Assembly (NCBI GenBank): GCA_014238905.1
Contig: JABAAE010000024.1
Span: 1-33,163 of the forward strand
Source of the DNA: Planctomycetota bacterium
GTDB lineage: Bacteria; Planctomycetota; Planctomycetia; Pirellulales; Pirellulaceae
Direction: 5' to 3'
DNA length: 33,163 nucleotides
In this document: positions 25,822 through 33,163 of the stretch, piece after piece
Numbering within the stretch: the first letter of the stretch is position 1
Layout: each line of letters starts with the position of its first letter
Program-made: the position numbers and the translations under genes
The notes under the pieces: model-generated
Databases searched by the model: none
Seen by the model: the letters and a program-made list of their open reading frames with translations, nothing else
Told to the model about the DNA's origin: nothing

Positions 25822-27762
25822 ATGGCTACGAATTGGAGGGTTTACGATAATGATACGGTCGCTACCAAACTCGATGGAAGTGACCTTCCGGGATTCTTTC
25901 GGAAGAAGGTAATCGTCGGTCCCGGCGAGGCAGCATTGATACTTCGAGACGGCGAGTTGGAGGAGTTTTTAACCGAATCGAGCGCGGCAGTATCTGATAT
26001 CCTAGATCGGATGGCATCGATTTTTGGATTTGGAAAAGACATTTCCGTTTACTTTGCTGATCTGACACCCATCAATCTGACCATCTATCTTGGCGAATCC
26101 ACGCTCAGCGAATCCACCAAAGACGAAGATCAGGTAGACGCAGAGGTGAATCGCCAATATACGGTGACGGAGACTGAAAGATCAACAAAACGGTTGCTCC
26201 CGAATTGGTTTCGCCGGAAAAACTATGGATGGAATATTGAAGCGGATTCAGCAGGAAAAATCAAAGCAGCCACTGCAACTTCAGTTGAGAAAACCACCGA
26301 CGTCAGTCAGCTCTGTATCAAGGCGTTGACAGCAGACAAAGAAATTATCCAAGCCGCCTGTCATGTAAAATTACGCGTTGATCCTCAACATGCGCGAAAA
26401 TTTGTCGGGATGCTGAAAGGAAAAAAAGCGCTGGCAACATGGGATCTTGCCGCACTTTTGCGGGACGAATTATTTGCCAAGATCCTGATCCCGGAAATTG
26501 CCGGGCACAAGGCAGAAGACTTTCGCGGCAACAGAAAACTCCTTCAACATCTGGAAAGTCTGGTCTCCAAGGAATTGCAACGTTCCTTAGCCGATTGTGG
26601 TTTGCTGCTGGATTCTTTCACCGTGTCATGGGGGCTGACCGAATCAGAGCAGGAGGAAATTCGCCGTCGCCGTGCTGAACAGGAAGAAGAAGGATTGAAG
26701 TTCGCCAATCAGCGGCTTTTGAACCACCTGGCAAGGGAGCAAGCGGTAGATAAAAATCGCCTTGCAAATCTTCAGGAACTTCAAAAAGCCGAAGCATCCG
26801 GCGACGAAGATCTGAAGAAAATGCTCCTTGCGAGCGAAATCGAACGTGATTTGCTGATCACCGAAAAAGGTATCGACGAAGCACAGATCGCTGCCAGGAT
26901 TCGGGACATTACACTGGAAGTCGAGAAAAAAGAATCAATTGCCAAGCTGGAGAAAAGAAGAGCTGAGGAAGAGTTTCGTTTGGAAATTGAGGATAGAGAA
27001 TTCAAGCAGAAGCATGAAAATCGCCGGCTTGAAAAAAAGGCGGACAACGCAGACATGTGGGAAATGCTTGAAATGCAAACCCGCATGGCGGACTCAAAAC
27101 ACGATCGTGAAATGTCGAAACGACGACAAGAAATTTCTGCCGAATTTGATAAAACGCGAGCCGATATTGAAGACCGCTTTAACCAGCGAAAACTTAAACT
27201 CGATGAGTCAATGGCTCGCATGGGGATGATGGAGCGTCTCGTCAGCAAAGGACTTGACGCCGGCACCTCTGATGCCGACGTACTCAAGACGATGTTGGTA
27301 CAATCGACCGAGCAAGAGTACGCCACTACCAATGAGGAAATGGTCAAGGCGCGTTCGGAAGCACAGGCCGCCGCCAATAACCTCGACACACACCGACAGG
27401 CTCAAGCGGACGAACGCGGGCATCAGGCGAACATGACCCACCTTTCGGCCCAGATGATGAATGCGGCGAAACAAAATCCCAATACCCCCGCAGTCCCGCA
27501 ACAGATACCACCGCAACAGATACCGGGGCAACCAATCATCATGAACGTCACCGGAGCGGGGGCCCAATCTCCAACGCCGGCGGCACCTCAGTCGGCCACC
27601 TCTTCCTGCGGCAGTTGTGGCACGCCGACCCAGCAAGGCTGGAAGGCTTGTCCGAATTGTGGCCAATTGCTCGCCCAAACCGCAAAGAAATTCTGCACTG
27701 GATGTGGCGGCGAAATGCAGTTGAACTGGAAGGCCTGTCCCAATTGCGGAAACACCGCCTGA
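25822..27762 (+). CDS. SPFH/band-7-like coiled-coil protein with C-terminal double zinc ribbon
   Basis: The 646-residue protein has an N-terminal domain (about 1-95) and an SPFH/band-7-like domain (about 136-268, including ALTADKEIIQAACHVKLRVD). A long charged coiled coil (about 270-530), a Gln/Pro-rich linker and two C-terminal zinc ribbons follow (CGSCGTPTQQGWKACPNCG; CTGCGGEMQLNWKACPNCG, about 595-645). SPFH proteins with a terminal zinc ribbon include Bacillus YdjI, which works with zinc-ribbon membrane proteins and PspA at the membrane; no PspA gene is seen here. It has no signal peptide or transmembrane helix, so it is probably cytoplasmic and membrane-attached. The frame extends to an ATG at 25765; I prefer ATG 25822 (MATNWRVYDND), preceded by a weak AAGAAAG. 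First gene of a three-gene plus-strand set. Confidence 0.8.
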   Translation: MATNWRVYDNDTVATKLDGSDLPGFFRKKVIVGPGEAALILRDGELEEFLTESSAAVSDILDRMASIFGFGKDISVYFADLTPINLTIYLGESTLSESTKDEDQVDAEVNRQYTVTETERSTKRLLPNWFRRKNYGWNIEADSAGKIKAATATSVEKTTDVSQLCIKALTADKEIIQAACHVKLRVDPQHARKFVGMLKGKKALATWDLAALLRDELFAKILIPEIAGHKAEDFRGNRKLLQHLESLVSKELQRSLADCGLLLDSFTVSWGLTESEQEEIRRRRAEQEEEGLKFANQRLLNHLAREQAVDKNRLANLQELQKAEASGDEDLKKMLLASEIERDLLITEKGIDEAQIAARIRDITLEVEKKESIAKLEKRRAEEEFRLEIEDREFKQKHENRRLEKKADNADMWEMLEMQTRMADSKHDREMSKRRQEISAEFDKTRADIEDRFNQRKLKLDESMARMGMMERLVSKGLDAGTSDADVLKTMLVQSTEQEYATTNEEMVKARSEAQAAANNLDTHRQAQADERGHQANMTHLSAQMMNAAKQNPNTPAVPQQIPPQQIPGQPIIMNVTGAGAQSPTPAAPQSATSSCGSCGTPTQQGWKACPNCGQLLAQTAKKFCTGCGGEMQLNWKACPNCGNTA

Positions 27763-27812
27763 TTAAATTAGGCTGTGAATTAAATAAACATTTTTTGATT
27801 TGGACTGTAAAA

Positions 27813-28982
27813 ATGGCAATTACGTTTGACTGTATACATTGCAACAACTCATTCGCCGTTGGCGATGAACATGCCGGAAAGCAGGCGCGTTGCAAAAGTT
27901 GTAACAATGTCATCCAGGTACCGGCAGCAACAGCGGTTCCAACAGCAGCAGGGGTTCCCACAGGAAACGCGGTTTGCCCCGGTTGCTCGGAACCCGTTTT
28001 GCCTGAATGGAACAACTGCCCCTCATGCCAGACTCCCGTGTCAAAACAGCAACCGGTCGGACAGCCCCCACTTGTGCAGGCTGGCAACGATAACGTCATT
28101 AAAACGACGGTCAACGCCCCCACACATTCCGACGGATCAACCGGCAGTACAGTTCCGGCCACTGCTTCGCCGCCGGCGATAAGCATGGGAGATGGAAACG
28201 TCGTCAAGGCAAACATCGATCAGTCGACAAACGTGACTCACGACAAATCTGTCAACGTGCAGGGGCAATACGTCGCGCAACAGACGGTCGTCAACGAATC
28301 GGGCGTTGGTACGATCCTGAAAATGCTCTCGTCGTCTTTTTCAAATAAGCAGGCAGACGAAATCAGTGAAATGATTGAGGCCATTCAGGACGATCGCCCC
28401 GCGATGATGGAGTTGTTGCGAAAATCGTTGTTGCAACTGGTTCGTCAAATGAAGGTGGAGTACAAGGAGGGCAAAAGCAGTGGCATGAGCCTGGAATCAA
28501 TCTCGAAAAGTTATGTTAACTTCTACACATCCTATTTATCCACAGTTTCTTTTGGATTGATTAGAAATTATTGGTCCAAAAAAGACATCGCCACCAAAAG
28601 AATCGAGCTTTGCAAGAAAATACTTGAAAAATTGCACGATTCCGCAATCATGATCAACGATCAGGATCTACTGGGTAAGCTCGACACTTTGGACGATCAT
28701 TTGATTTCCCTGCAGACTCTTACAAAAAAAACCAATACGGCCTCAATTTGGTCGGGATCCGGTTGGCTGCTCGCGGTCATTGCCGTTGTCACAGCATTTG
28801 CTTCATTTGTGATACCAAAATTTGCCGGGTTTGTGATTGTCCTGGCTTGCGCTTTTTGTCTTGGACTGGGTAGCGTCGTACTGTTTCGTTACGTGCGAAC
28901 AACTCGGGAAAAATTTGAATCTGAAATCAAGACCATGGAACGAACGGTGCCGCAACTTTTGGATACTTCGAGTTCGGCGTGA
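27813..28982 (+). CDS. Zinc-ribbon membrane protein with two C-terminal transmembrane helices
   Basis: The 389-residue protein begins with a zinc ribbon of the planctomycete AGK type (C7, C10, C27, C30). A second ribbon follows (C55, C58, C69, C72). Next is a Gly/Asn/Thr/Val-rich beta-like section with two GDGNVVK/GNDNVIK repeats (about 85-160), a helical region (about 165-300), and two adjacent transmembrane helices (about 313-333 and 336-357) before a short cytoplasmic tail. The start is the ATG at 27813; the frame is open further upstream but would run into the SPFH gene. It begins 50 bases after the SPFH stop and shares the CPxC ribbon style, so the two products probably act together at the inner membrane (inference). 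Confidence 0.78.
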   Translation: MAITFDCIHCNNSFAVGDEHAGKQARCKSCNNVIQVPAATAVPTAAGVPTGNAVCPGCSEPVLPEWNNCPSCQTPVSKQQPVGQPPLVQAGNDNVIKTTVNAPTHSDGSTGSTVPATASPPAISMGDGNVVKANIDQSTNVTHDKSVNVQGQYVAQQTVVNESGVGTILKMLSSSFSNKQADEISEMIEAIQDDRPAMMELLRKSLLQLVRQMKVEYKEGKSSGMSLESISKSYVNFYTSYLSTVSFGLIRNYWSKKDIATKRIELCKKILEKLHDSAIMINDQDLLGKLDTLDDHLISLQTLTKKTNTASIWSGSGWLLAVIAVVTAFASFVIPKFAGFVIVLACAFCLGLGSVVLFRYVRTTREKFESEIKTMERTVPQLLDTSSSA

Positions 28983-29008
28983 ACAGAAACCTTGCAATCG
29001 TTGACGAA

Positions 29009-29027
29009 ATCGCCGATTCATGGCGAT
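29009..29027. terminator. Small hairpin between the second and third module genes
   Basis: ATCGCC (29009-29014) and GGCGAT (29022-29027) form a perfect six-base stem with a seven-base loop, about 27 bases after the stop of the zinc-ribbon membrane gene. Only a short T-run follows. It may reduce read-through into the third gene. Confidence 0.25.
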
Positions 29028-29234
29028 GCGTTTCATTGCACTGTTACCTTTGATTTCGAACATAGGCACTGACCTCCGCAGAAACGTGAAGTCGGTTTTT
29101 CAAAATCGAAACGGGCTCGAAGCTAAGCTGAAGCTGTTGAATAATCGGTTGGAAACGACGATTTTCAGCCAAGCAATCCTGTTTGATACCAGACACGTCA
29201 ATACTCATTCATTTCTAATCAAGATGGAATTAAT

Positions 29235-30644
29235 ATGCAGAAAGAATGGTATTGGGGTAATCAACAAGCACCATCTGGACCCGTAACTTTGGACCAGTTG
29301 CGCGAACTCGTGGTCAATGGAGGAATTAAGCCGAATGATCTCGTTGGAAAACACGGAGTTGAAAACTGGATCCCGGCTAATAAGGTTGAGGGTTTGTTTC
29401 CCTATTCCGGTAACATCGTGCCACCACAACCCTCGTCGGACCTCGATTCAATTGAGATATTAGAAGATGGACCAACCGCTGCGCCGATTTCGGGCAACGA
29501 TTCCATCGAAATTATTGAAGACAGTGAACCACCTGGACTGCCACAGGCCCCTTCTTCGGATGAGCCGCAGTCGCATGCCCAGAGTCCTCCTGCTGAAGAA
29601 GAGCAGGCAGAAGGGCTTTTTTCTTCGGCTAGTAGCAAGCTTTCAGGCTTTTGGGGAAAAGCCAAGGAAAAAATCAACGAAGTGACTCAGTCCGGAAATT
29701 CCTGCGAAGATTGCGGCGAACTCCTTGGAGTCATGAAATGGAATCATGCGACAAAGATCCCGGAATACGCTCGCGCCAACAAGCAAATTCTATGTGCAAA
29801 ATGTGTCGGCAATTATGACATTAACTGTCAAAGCTGCGGTACGGTCTGGCGGCTTAACCTCGATGCAAAAATCACATCGTGCCCAACCTGTGACGCAGAT
29901 CAGAAATACAAATCGCTGATCACTCATGTGTATGATGAGTATCGTAAACAAGATACCTGGAAATACGCCTTTGTGACCTATCAAGGTGGATTCATGGCAA
30001 GCCTGAAGTCCGTTAAAACGACAATTGTCAAGCGGAAATCGCGTGAAAGCGGCGTTTTTTGGGTCGCGATTAAAGTCAATACGAAATCCGTTTTGGGAGA
30101 CCTTCGTTACCTCGACATCAATAACTTGTTCATCAAGAAAGGAAAATTGGTTGTTCGAACCGAGCGTAGAGACTATAAATCCAGCTGGGTTTCACCTGCA
30201 GGAGAAAAAACTTGGACGATGTACGAATCCATGATATCCAGTATCAACGCATCGGACCTGGTCGCGTTGGTTGACATGGAAGGCGATTATACTTTTCGAC
30301 TTGAAGGCAGTGAATTCGAAGGAGTTGATATCACGGTTACCTCCTTGGCCCTTGATGGTGTATTCAGGAGATTTGTCGATGAGCACATTCGACCGGAATT
30401 AAAATCAGGCGTAGTAGAACAATCGCCCGACCTGAAACTAGATGGCGAAGGCTCTGAAGAAAACCCGGAAAACGTTCCTGCCAACCCAACGACTCAACAA
30501 AAAGAGAATCCTGCTCCGCCCCCAGATAACGAGGGCAAAGATGGCATCACGATGCTCAAGGAATTGAAAGAGCTGCTGGAAATGGGCGTGTTAACCCAAG
30601 AAGAATTTGACGCCAAGAAAGCTGATATCCTGAACCGAATGTAG
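29235..30644 (+). CDS. GYF_2 - zinc-ribbon - SHOCT protein of unknown function
   Basis: The 469-residue protein starts with a GYF_2 domain (about 4-55: WYWGNQQAPSGPVTLDQL ... GVENWIPANKVEGL). An acidic, Pro/Ser-rich linker contains two DSIEI(L/I)ED repeats. A cysteine-rich zinc-binding region (CEDC near 156-159, CAKC near 187-190, CQSC near 199-202, CPTC near 216-219) leads to a globular part (about 225-390) with a PH-like strand pattern that I cannot name. The last ~34 residues are a SHOCT motif (LKELLEMGVLTQEEFDAKKADIL). GYF_2 and SHOCT are protein-interaction or membrane-proximal modules common in planctomycetes. GGA lies just before the ATG at 29235. It follows the previous gene after 252 bases on the same strand. 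Confidence 0.78.
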   Translation: MQKEWYWGNQQAPSGPVTLDQLRELVVNGGIKPNDLVGKHGVENWIPANKVEGLFPYSGNIVPPQPSSDLDSIEILEDGPTAAPISGNDSIEIIEDSEPPGLPQAPSSDEPQSHAQSPPAEEEQAEGLFSSASSKLSGFWGKAKEKINEVTQSGNSCEDCGELLGVMKWNHATKIPEYARANKQILCAKCVGNYDINCQSCGTVWRLNLDAKITSCPTCDADQKYKSLITHVYDEYRKQDTWKYAFVTYQGGFMASLKSVKTTIVKRKSRESGVFWVAIKVNTKSVLGDLRYLDINNLFIKKGKLVVRTERRDYKSSWVSPAGEKTWTMYESMISSINASDLVALVDMEGDYTFRLEGSEFEGVDITVTSLALDGVFRRFVDEHIRPELKSGVVEQSPDLKLDGEGSEENPENVPANPTTQQKENPAPPPDNEGKDGITMLKELKELLEMGVLTQEEFDAKKADILNRM

Positions 30645-30731
30645 GCGTCGTTTAATTTGGAAAAGTTGTTCGGTGAATCGCTCGCGTTTCAAAACAGGTA
30701 TCAATCAGGGCTAAAAGCTGGTCGTGCATTT

Positions 30732-30748
30732 GCCAATTCCTCATTGGC
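30732..30748. terminator. Hairpin after the three-gene module
   Basis: GCCAAT (30732-30737) and ATTGGC (30743-30748) pair perfectly around a five-base loop, 88 bases after the GYF_2 gene. No T-run follows, so terminator function is doubtful. Confidence 0.2.
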
Positions 30749-30814
30749 CCTGGTTCCATGAGACCGTCAGAGAACGCTACGTTGCAAAATGCGGTTCAAA
30801 TCCATTGGGTTTTT

Positions 30815-31032
30815 CGTTTAAACCGTCTCAATGTTTCACAGGTATATCGGCGTTTTAGCAGCGTTTTAAACACCTTGCAACTCGCAATAATAAAAGAAGT
30901 GGACCAAAATGGATGGCTGGTAAAAACGAAAAAGTGATTGCCGAAGCGGTGGGAATGACACCTCGGCGAGTAGGCAAATTAATTGAAGAATTAAAAATTT
31001 TGGACACCTGTTCAAAATTTTCAAAAGTGGCC
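30815..31032 (+). repeat. Dispersed direct repeat, copy B (218 bp)
   Basis: It has the same start (CGTTTAAACCGTCTCAATG), length and end (GTGGCC) as copy A. At offset 80 it has AGAAGTGGACCAAAA, shared at the same offset with copy C. Just upstream, GCGGTTCAAATCCA (30791-30804) is also shared with copy C (32312-32325). The HD-domain gene on the other strand runs into this repeat. Confidence 0.8.
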
Positions 31033-31523
31033 TGCCAAGCAAGCCTGTCGTTTCCTTTTATGCAAACCCGCGTTAGTAATGTATCCAGATCTGCAAAAAT
31101 GTTCCATTTTTCGATATTGGTTTGCTCGACGATTTGGTTAAGAACTTTCAGTTCCAGCTTCTCGATTCGTTTGCCTTTCCAGACTGTATCGGCGAGGGCA
31201 ACCAGCAGGTCATCCAGCGTCATTTCTTCTCTAGACCATGCGCCGTGGGTGCGACAGAATTTCGCCAGGGCAGAATCGACGCCCAGTTTTTCCAGCAACG
31301 CAAAGCCATCTTCTTCGTGCTGATCCCCTGATTCGTAGAGTTCGTCCTGATGCAAGCATTTTTCCAAGTCATGAATTGCCGAGCCAAACAACACAGCATC
31401 CGAATCAAATTCGAGTTTTGGGAAATATGCCTTCAAGCCGGTCACGATTTCGGAGGCCGCGTCATGAACGACACGAAGATGCGCGACAAGCCGAGCGGGA
31501 GCCTTAAGTTGGGAACAAAGCAA
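30855..31523 (-). CDS. HD-domain phosphohydrolase-like protein with damaged ends
   Basis: The core carries a full HD metal-binding set: H20, the dyad H51-D52 (SAIHDLEK), H69, H93 (RTHGAW) and D112 (ALADTVWKGKR). HD proteins of this type act on nucleotides or phosphoesters; the substrate is unknown. Both ends look abnormal. The first in-frame initiator is a TTG at 31523, yet coding-like sequence continues upstream in frame (DTYIPIKLPDKAE) to a stop near 31585. A good ATG with a GAGAGAG RBS at 31572 is one frame off, suggesting a one-base indel. At the 3' end the last ~55 codons are antisense of repeat copy B, so the native C-terminus is lost. It may be a recent pseudogene. Confidence 0.6.
   Translation of the reverse strand: MLCSQLKAPARLVAHLRVVHDAASEIVTGLKAYFPKLEFDSDAVLFGSAIHDLEKCLHQDELYESGDQHEEDGFALLEKLGVDSALAKFCRTHGAWSREEMTLDDLLVALADTVWKGKRIEKLELKVLNQIVEQTNIEKWNIFADLDTLLTRVCIKGNDRLAWQATFENFEQVSKIFNSSINLPTRRGVIPTASAITFSFLPAIHFGPLLLLLRVARCLKRC
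30913..31032 (+). pseudogene. HTH-coding remnant, copy B
   Basis: The frame encodes AGKNEKVIAEAVGMTPRRVG followed by KLIEELKILDTC, the same HTH segment as copy A with many substitutions. Past 31032 the frame merely continues antisense to the HD gene, so the gene is broken at the repeat boundary. Confidence 0.45.
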
Positions 31524-31717
31524 TTCGGCTTTGTCAGGCAGTTTTATTGGAATGTACGTGTCTATCAGGCATCTCTCTCGAACTTAGACCAATTCGTTTA
31601 TTTGAGGTTTAGGAAAATAAAGACAGACATAAAGTGAAAATGTTTGCATTAATGATGGTGGACAGAGTAACGTGAACCAAAAATCAGCTACCGATTTTAA
31701 ATCCTGATATGGTCATT

Positions 31718-32305
31718 TTACGTTTTTAATTCCTTCAATGCCGAGTTCGCTCGATTGCGAACCAAGTCACTTTCATCCTCAACAGCCACCGTCGCCAAAA
31801 TGGGCAAAGACTGATCACCCAACTGCATCAGATGCTCGACAGCGACGACACGGACAAGTTCATCGGAACTCTGCAAAAGCCTCTCTCCGACATCAATGAT
31901 CATCGATGGATCGCCGGTAAGCTGATAAAGGGCATCGCTGGCAATCCAGGAGATCGTGGCTTCACCCGTGTTCGCCAGACGCTTGAGCGCAGGAACCGCC
32001 GGCAGCGCCAAATCGCCAAGACTTTCCAATTGGCAAACCGCTTGCCATTGCGTTATTCCGTCAAAACCAAGTGCTTCGATAAGTAGCGGAATCAGTAAAT
32101 CCGCCTCTGAATTGTCTATGTGGATAATGGCCCCGGCTGCAGTAACATGAGCGTATTTGTCGTCGCTGCCAATCCATTGCCTGAGAATAGGTATAGCTGG
32201 TGCCGCCTCGCGTTCCATGCAAGCAAGCTCGGCGGCAGCTGACATTCGCTCGGTCCTGTCAGGATCCTGAAGCTGGTCCAGTAAACCCAATATTTCGTCG
32301 TTCAT
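31718..32305 (-). CDS. HEAT-repeat protein
   Basis: The 195-residue protein is a string of paired helices with HEAT/PBS-lyase-like spacing: DRTERMSAAAELACMEREAA, IGSDDKYAHVTAAGAIIHID, ITQWQAVCQLESLGDLAL, ISWIASDALYQLTGDP, ELVRVVAVEHLMQLGDQ and DLVRNRANSALKELK. There is no signal peptide, so it is probably cytoplasmic and binds another protein. The ATG at 32305 lies only a few bases from the T-loop-like string that precedes repeat copy C, so little native upstream DNA remains. It is read in the same direction as the HD gene, about 130 bases upstream of that gene's frame. Confidence 0.75.
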   Translation of the reverse strand: MNDEILGLLDQLQDPDRTERMSAAAELACMEREAAPAIPILRQWIGSDDKYAHVTAAGAIIHIDNSEADLLIPLLIEALGFDGITQWQAVCQLESLGDLALPAVPALKRLANTGEATISWIASDALYQLTGDPSMIIDVGERLLQSSDELVRVVAVEHLMQLGDQSLPILATVAVEDESDLVRNRANSALKELKT

Positions 32306-32378
32306 TTAGACGCGGTTCAAATCCAATGGATTTACTCGGGAAACTCCAAAAAACACGGAGAAAACAACCTTTATTGAC

Positions 32379-32482
32379 CGTTTAAACCGTTTCGATAGTT
32401 TACAGATATCTAAACGTTTTAGCAATGTTTTGAACACACCACAATTGAGAACACAACAAGAAGTGGACCAAAAGTGGACCAC
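32379..32482 (+). repeat. Dispersed direct repeat, copy C (partial)
   Basis: It begins CGTTTAAACCGTTTCGATAG and keeps the shared segments CGTTTTAGCAATGTTTTGAA and, at offset 80, AGAAGTGGACCAAAA followed by GTGGACC. After that it diverges and has no HTH remnant. The upstream part from CCAATG (32323) resembles the same interval before copy A (CCAATG at 24865), at nearly equal distance. Confidence 0.7.
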
Positions 32483-32588
32483 AAATTAAGGATTCAATCC
32501 TAGAAACCAGGAAGTTACTGGTAGATAGTTCTTGGCTGCCAATTGCCAGGTAGATCTGGCGACTTATTGCTTTCTGTATTGGGCAGGC

Positions 32589-33122
32589 TTACGGGTTGTT
32601 CACTTTAAGGCCTAATTTTTTTGCCATCTCTAAATCAGCTTTTGCTTTATCAGAGTCGCCCTTTTCTTGGTAAGCTAATCCGCGATTGTGGTAGGCATGG
32701 GGATCCTTAGCATTAAGCCTGATGGCCTCGGTGTAATCACCAATGGCCTCGTCATTTTTGCCAAGTCTCTTGTAGGCGATTCCGCGATTGGTGTAGGCTC
32801 CGGCATACTTTGGATTAAGCCTGATGGCCTCGCTGAAATCACGAATCGCCTCATCGTATTTGCCAAGATCACTGTAAACTAATCCGCGATTGTTGTAGGC
32901 TCCGGCATACTTTGGATTAAGCCTGATTGCCTCGCTGAAGCAGGAAATCGCCGTTTGGTAATCTCCTTTCTTATCGAAATCAATTCCCTTATTAAATTCC
33001 TTCGCTGACTGACTTAGGCCAACATCGTCAGGTTTGCCGTTTTGAGCCTCGCCGTTATCGGTTTCCGAATCGTCAGAACATCCAACAGCAAACAAAACCA
33101 ACAGAATCAGAAACTTGTTCAT
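32589..33122 (-). CDS. TPR-repeat lipoprotein
   Basis: The 177-residue protein has a lipoprotein signal (MNKFLILLVLFAVGC, lipidated C15, followed by Ser, so probably outer-membrane sorted) and a short acidic linker. Four TPR units follow (about 42-172), each with the NRGLxYxxxGxxDEAIxDxxEAIRLNP pattern, ending in a partial helix. TPRs bind partner proteins. AGGAT (complement of 33129-33133) sits six bases before the ATG. Two TPR units are nearly identical in DNA, pointing to recent unit duplication. It lies alone between repeat copy C and the window edge. Confidence 0.85.
   Translation of the reverse strand: MNKFLILLVLFAVGCSDDSETDNGEAQNGKPDDVGLSQSAKEFNKGIDFDKKGDYQTAISCFSEAIRLNPKYAGAYNNRGLVYSDLGKYDEAIRDFSEAIRLNPKYAGAYTNRGIAYKRLGKNDEAIGDYTEAIRLNAKDPHAYHNRGLAYQEKGDSDKAKADLEMAKKLGLKVNNP
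32792..32939. repeat. Near-identical TPR units at DNA level (102-bp period)
   Basis: A 46-base stretch starting TGTAGGCTCCGGCATACTTT occurs at 32792-32837 and again at 32894-32939 with one mismatch. The 102-bp period equals one 34-residue TPR. This indicates recent duplication or gene conversion. Confidence 0.85.
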
Positions 33123-33163
33123 TTCAATATCCTATAACTCTTCAACAAACATTTATTCCAGCG

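Larger units (their letters stand above)
24812..33163. mobile_element. Probable accretion island (right end outside the window)
   Basis: The region begins at a tRNA-Val 3' fragment, carries three dispersed copies of a direct repeat (24923, 30815, 32379), two HTH-gene remnants, and unrelated cargo modules lying between the repeats. The long intergenic gaps and gene fragments contrast with the compact T2SS operon to its left. No recombinase gene is visible in the window, so the mobility is inferred from the scars alone. Confidence 0.45.

Noticed and set aside
26781..27389. Minus-strand frame of 202 codons inside the SPFH gene
   Set aside because: Extreme Ser content is the mirror of Glu/Lys-rich coiled-coil codons.
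30791..32325. GCGGTTCAAATCC strings before repeats B and C as tRNA T-arms
   Set aside because: They look like T-loops, but the flanking bases do not form the five-pair stem and no acceptor or anticodon arm is present. They are kept only as part of the shared repeat flank.

Overview
The window looks like a chromosome segment from a planctomycete, probably Pirellulaceae-like. The evidence is a type II secretion (T2SS) locus with a PilM/PilN-type L subunit, a very long secretin-N-domain protein, a remnant of the planctomycete-style LRR repeat (NGLTxLSDAAAKSLSK), an AGK-type N-terminal zinc ribbon and GYF_2/SHOCT proteins. The assignment rests on protein style only; there is no rRNA or other marker gene here.

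Layout. 1-1.0 kb: a small three-helix membrane protein (minus strand) and a decayed LRR gene with a triplicated 24-bp unit. 1.19-12.1 kb: a plus-strand T2SS operon behind a textbook sigma70-type promoter (TTGACT-17-TATAAT). It runs gspE, gspF, gspG, gspH, gspI, gspJ, gspK, a GspL-like PilM/PilN fusion, a GspM/PilO-like protein joined to a GspC/PilP-like domain, and a secreted BON-domain protein. 12.0-16.6 kb (minus): a lipoprotein that overlaps the BON gene tail-to-tail, and the secretin gspD with about eight N-domains. 17.0-24.7 kb (plus): a gene divergent from gspD encoding a ~2566-residue exported protein. It has an N0-like domain and then about 30 tandem ~65-residue secretin-N (N1-type) modules, but no secretin barrel. 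It is the most striking object in the window.

24.8 kb to the right edge: an accessory region that looks like an accretion island. It opens with the 3' half of a tRNA-Val(TAC) on the minus strand, a classic integration scar. It holds three copies of a dispersed direct repeat (24923, 30815, 32379), two of which carry the same HTH-coding remnant. Between the repeats sit separate cargo modules: a three-gene SPFH/zinc-ribbon, zinc-ribbon/transmembrane and GYF_2/zinc-ribbon/SHOCT set; an HD-domain protein with damaged ends plus a HEAT-repeat protein; and a TPR lipoprotein. No integrase gene is visible in the window.

How the parts work together. GspE powers the platform (GspF, L, M-C), which assembles the GspG-K pseudopilus and pushes substrates through GspD. 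The prepilin peptidase is not in the window and must be encoded elsewhere. The giant N-domain protein and the lipoprotein are probably periplasmic or outer-membrane partners of this machine (inference from gene position and fold). The SPFH module resembles membrane-stress scaffolds in which SPFH and zinc-ribbon proteins act together, but its real function is unknown.
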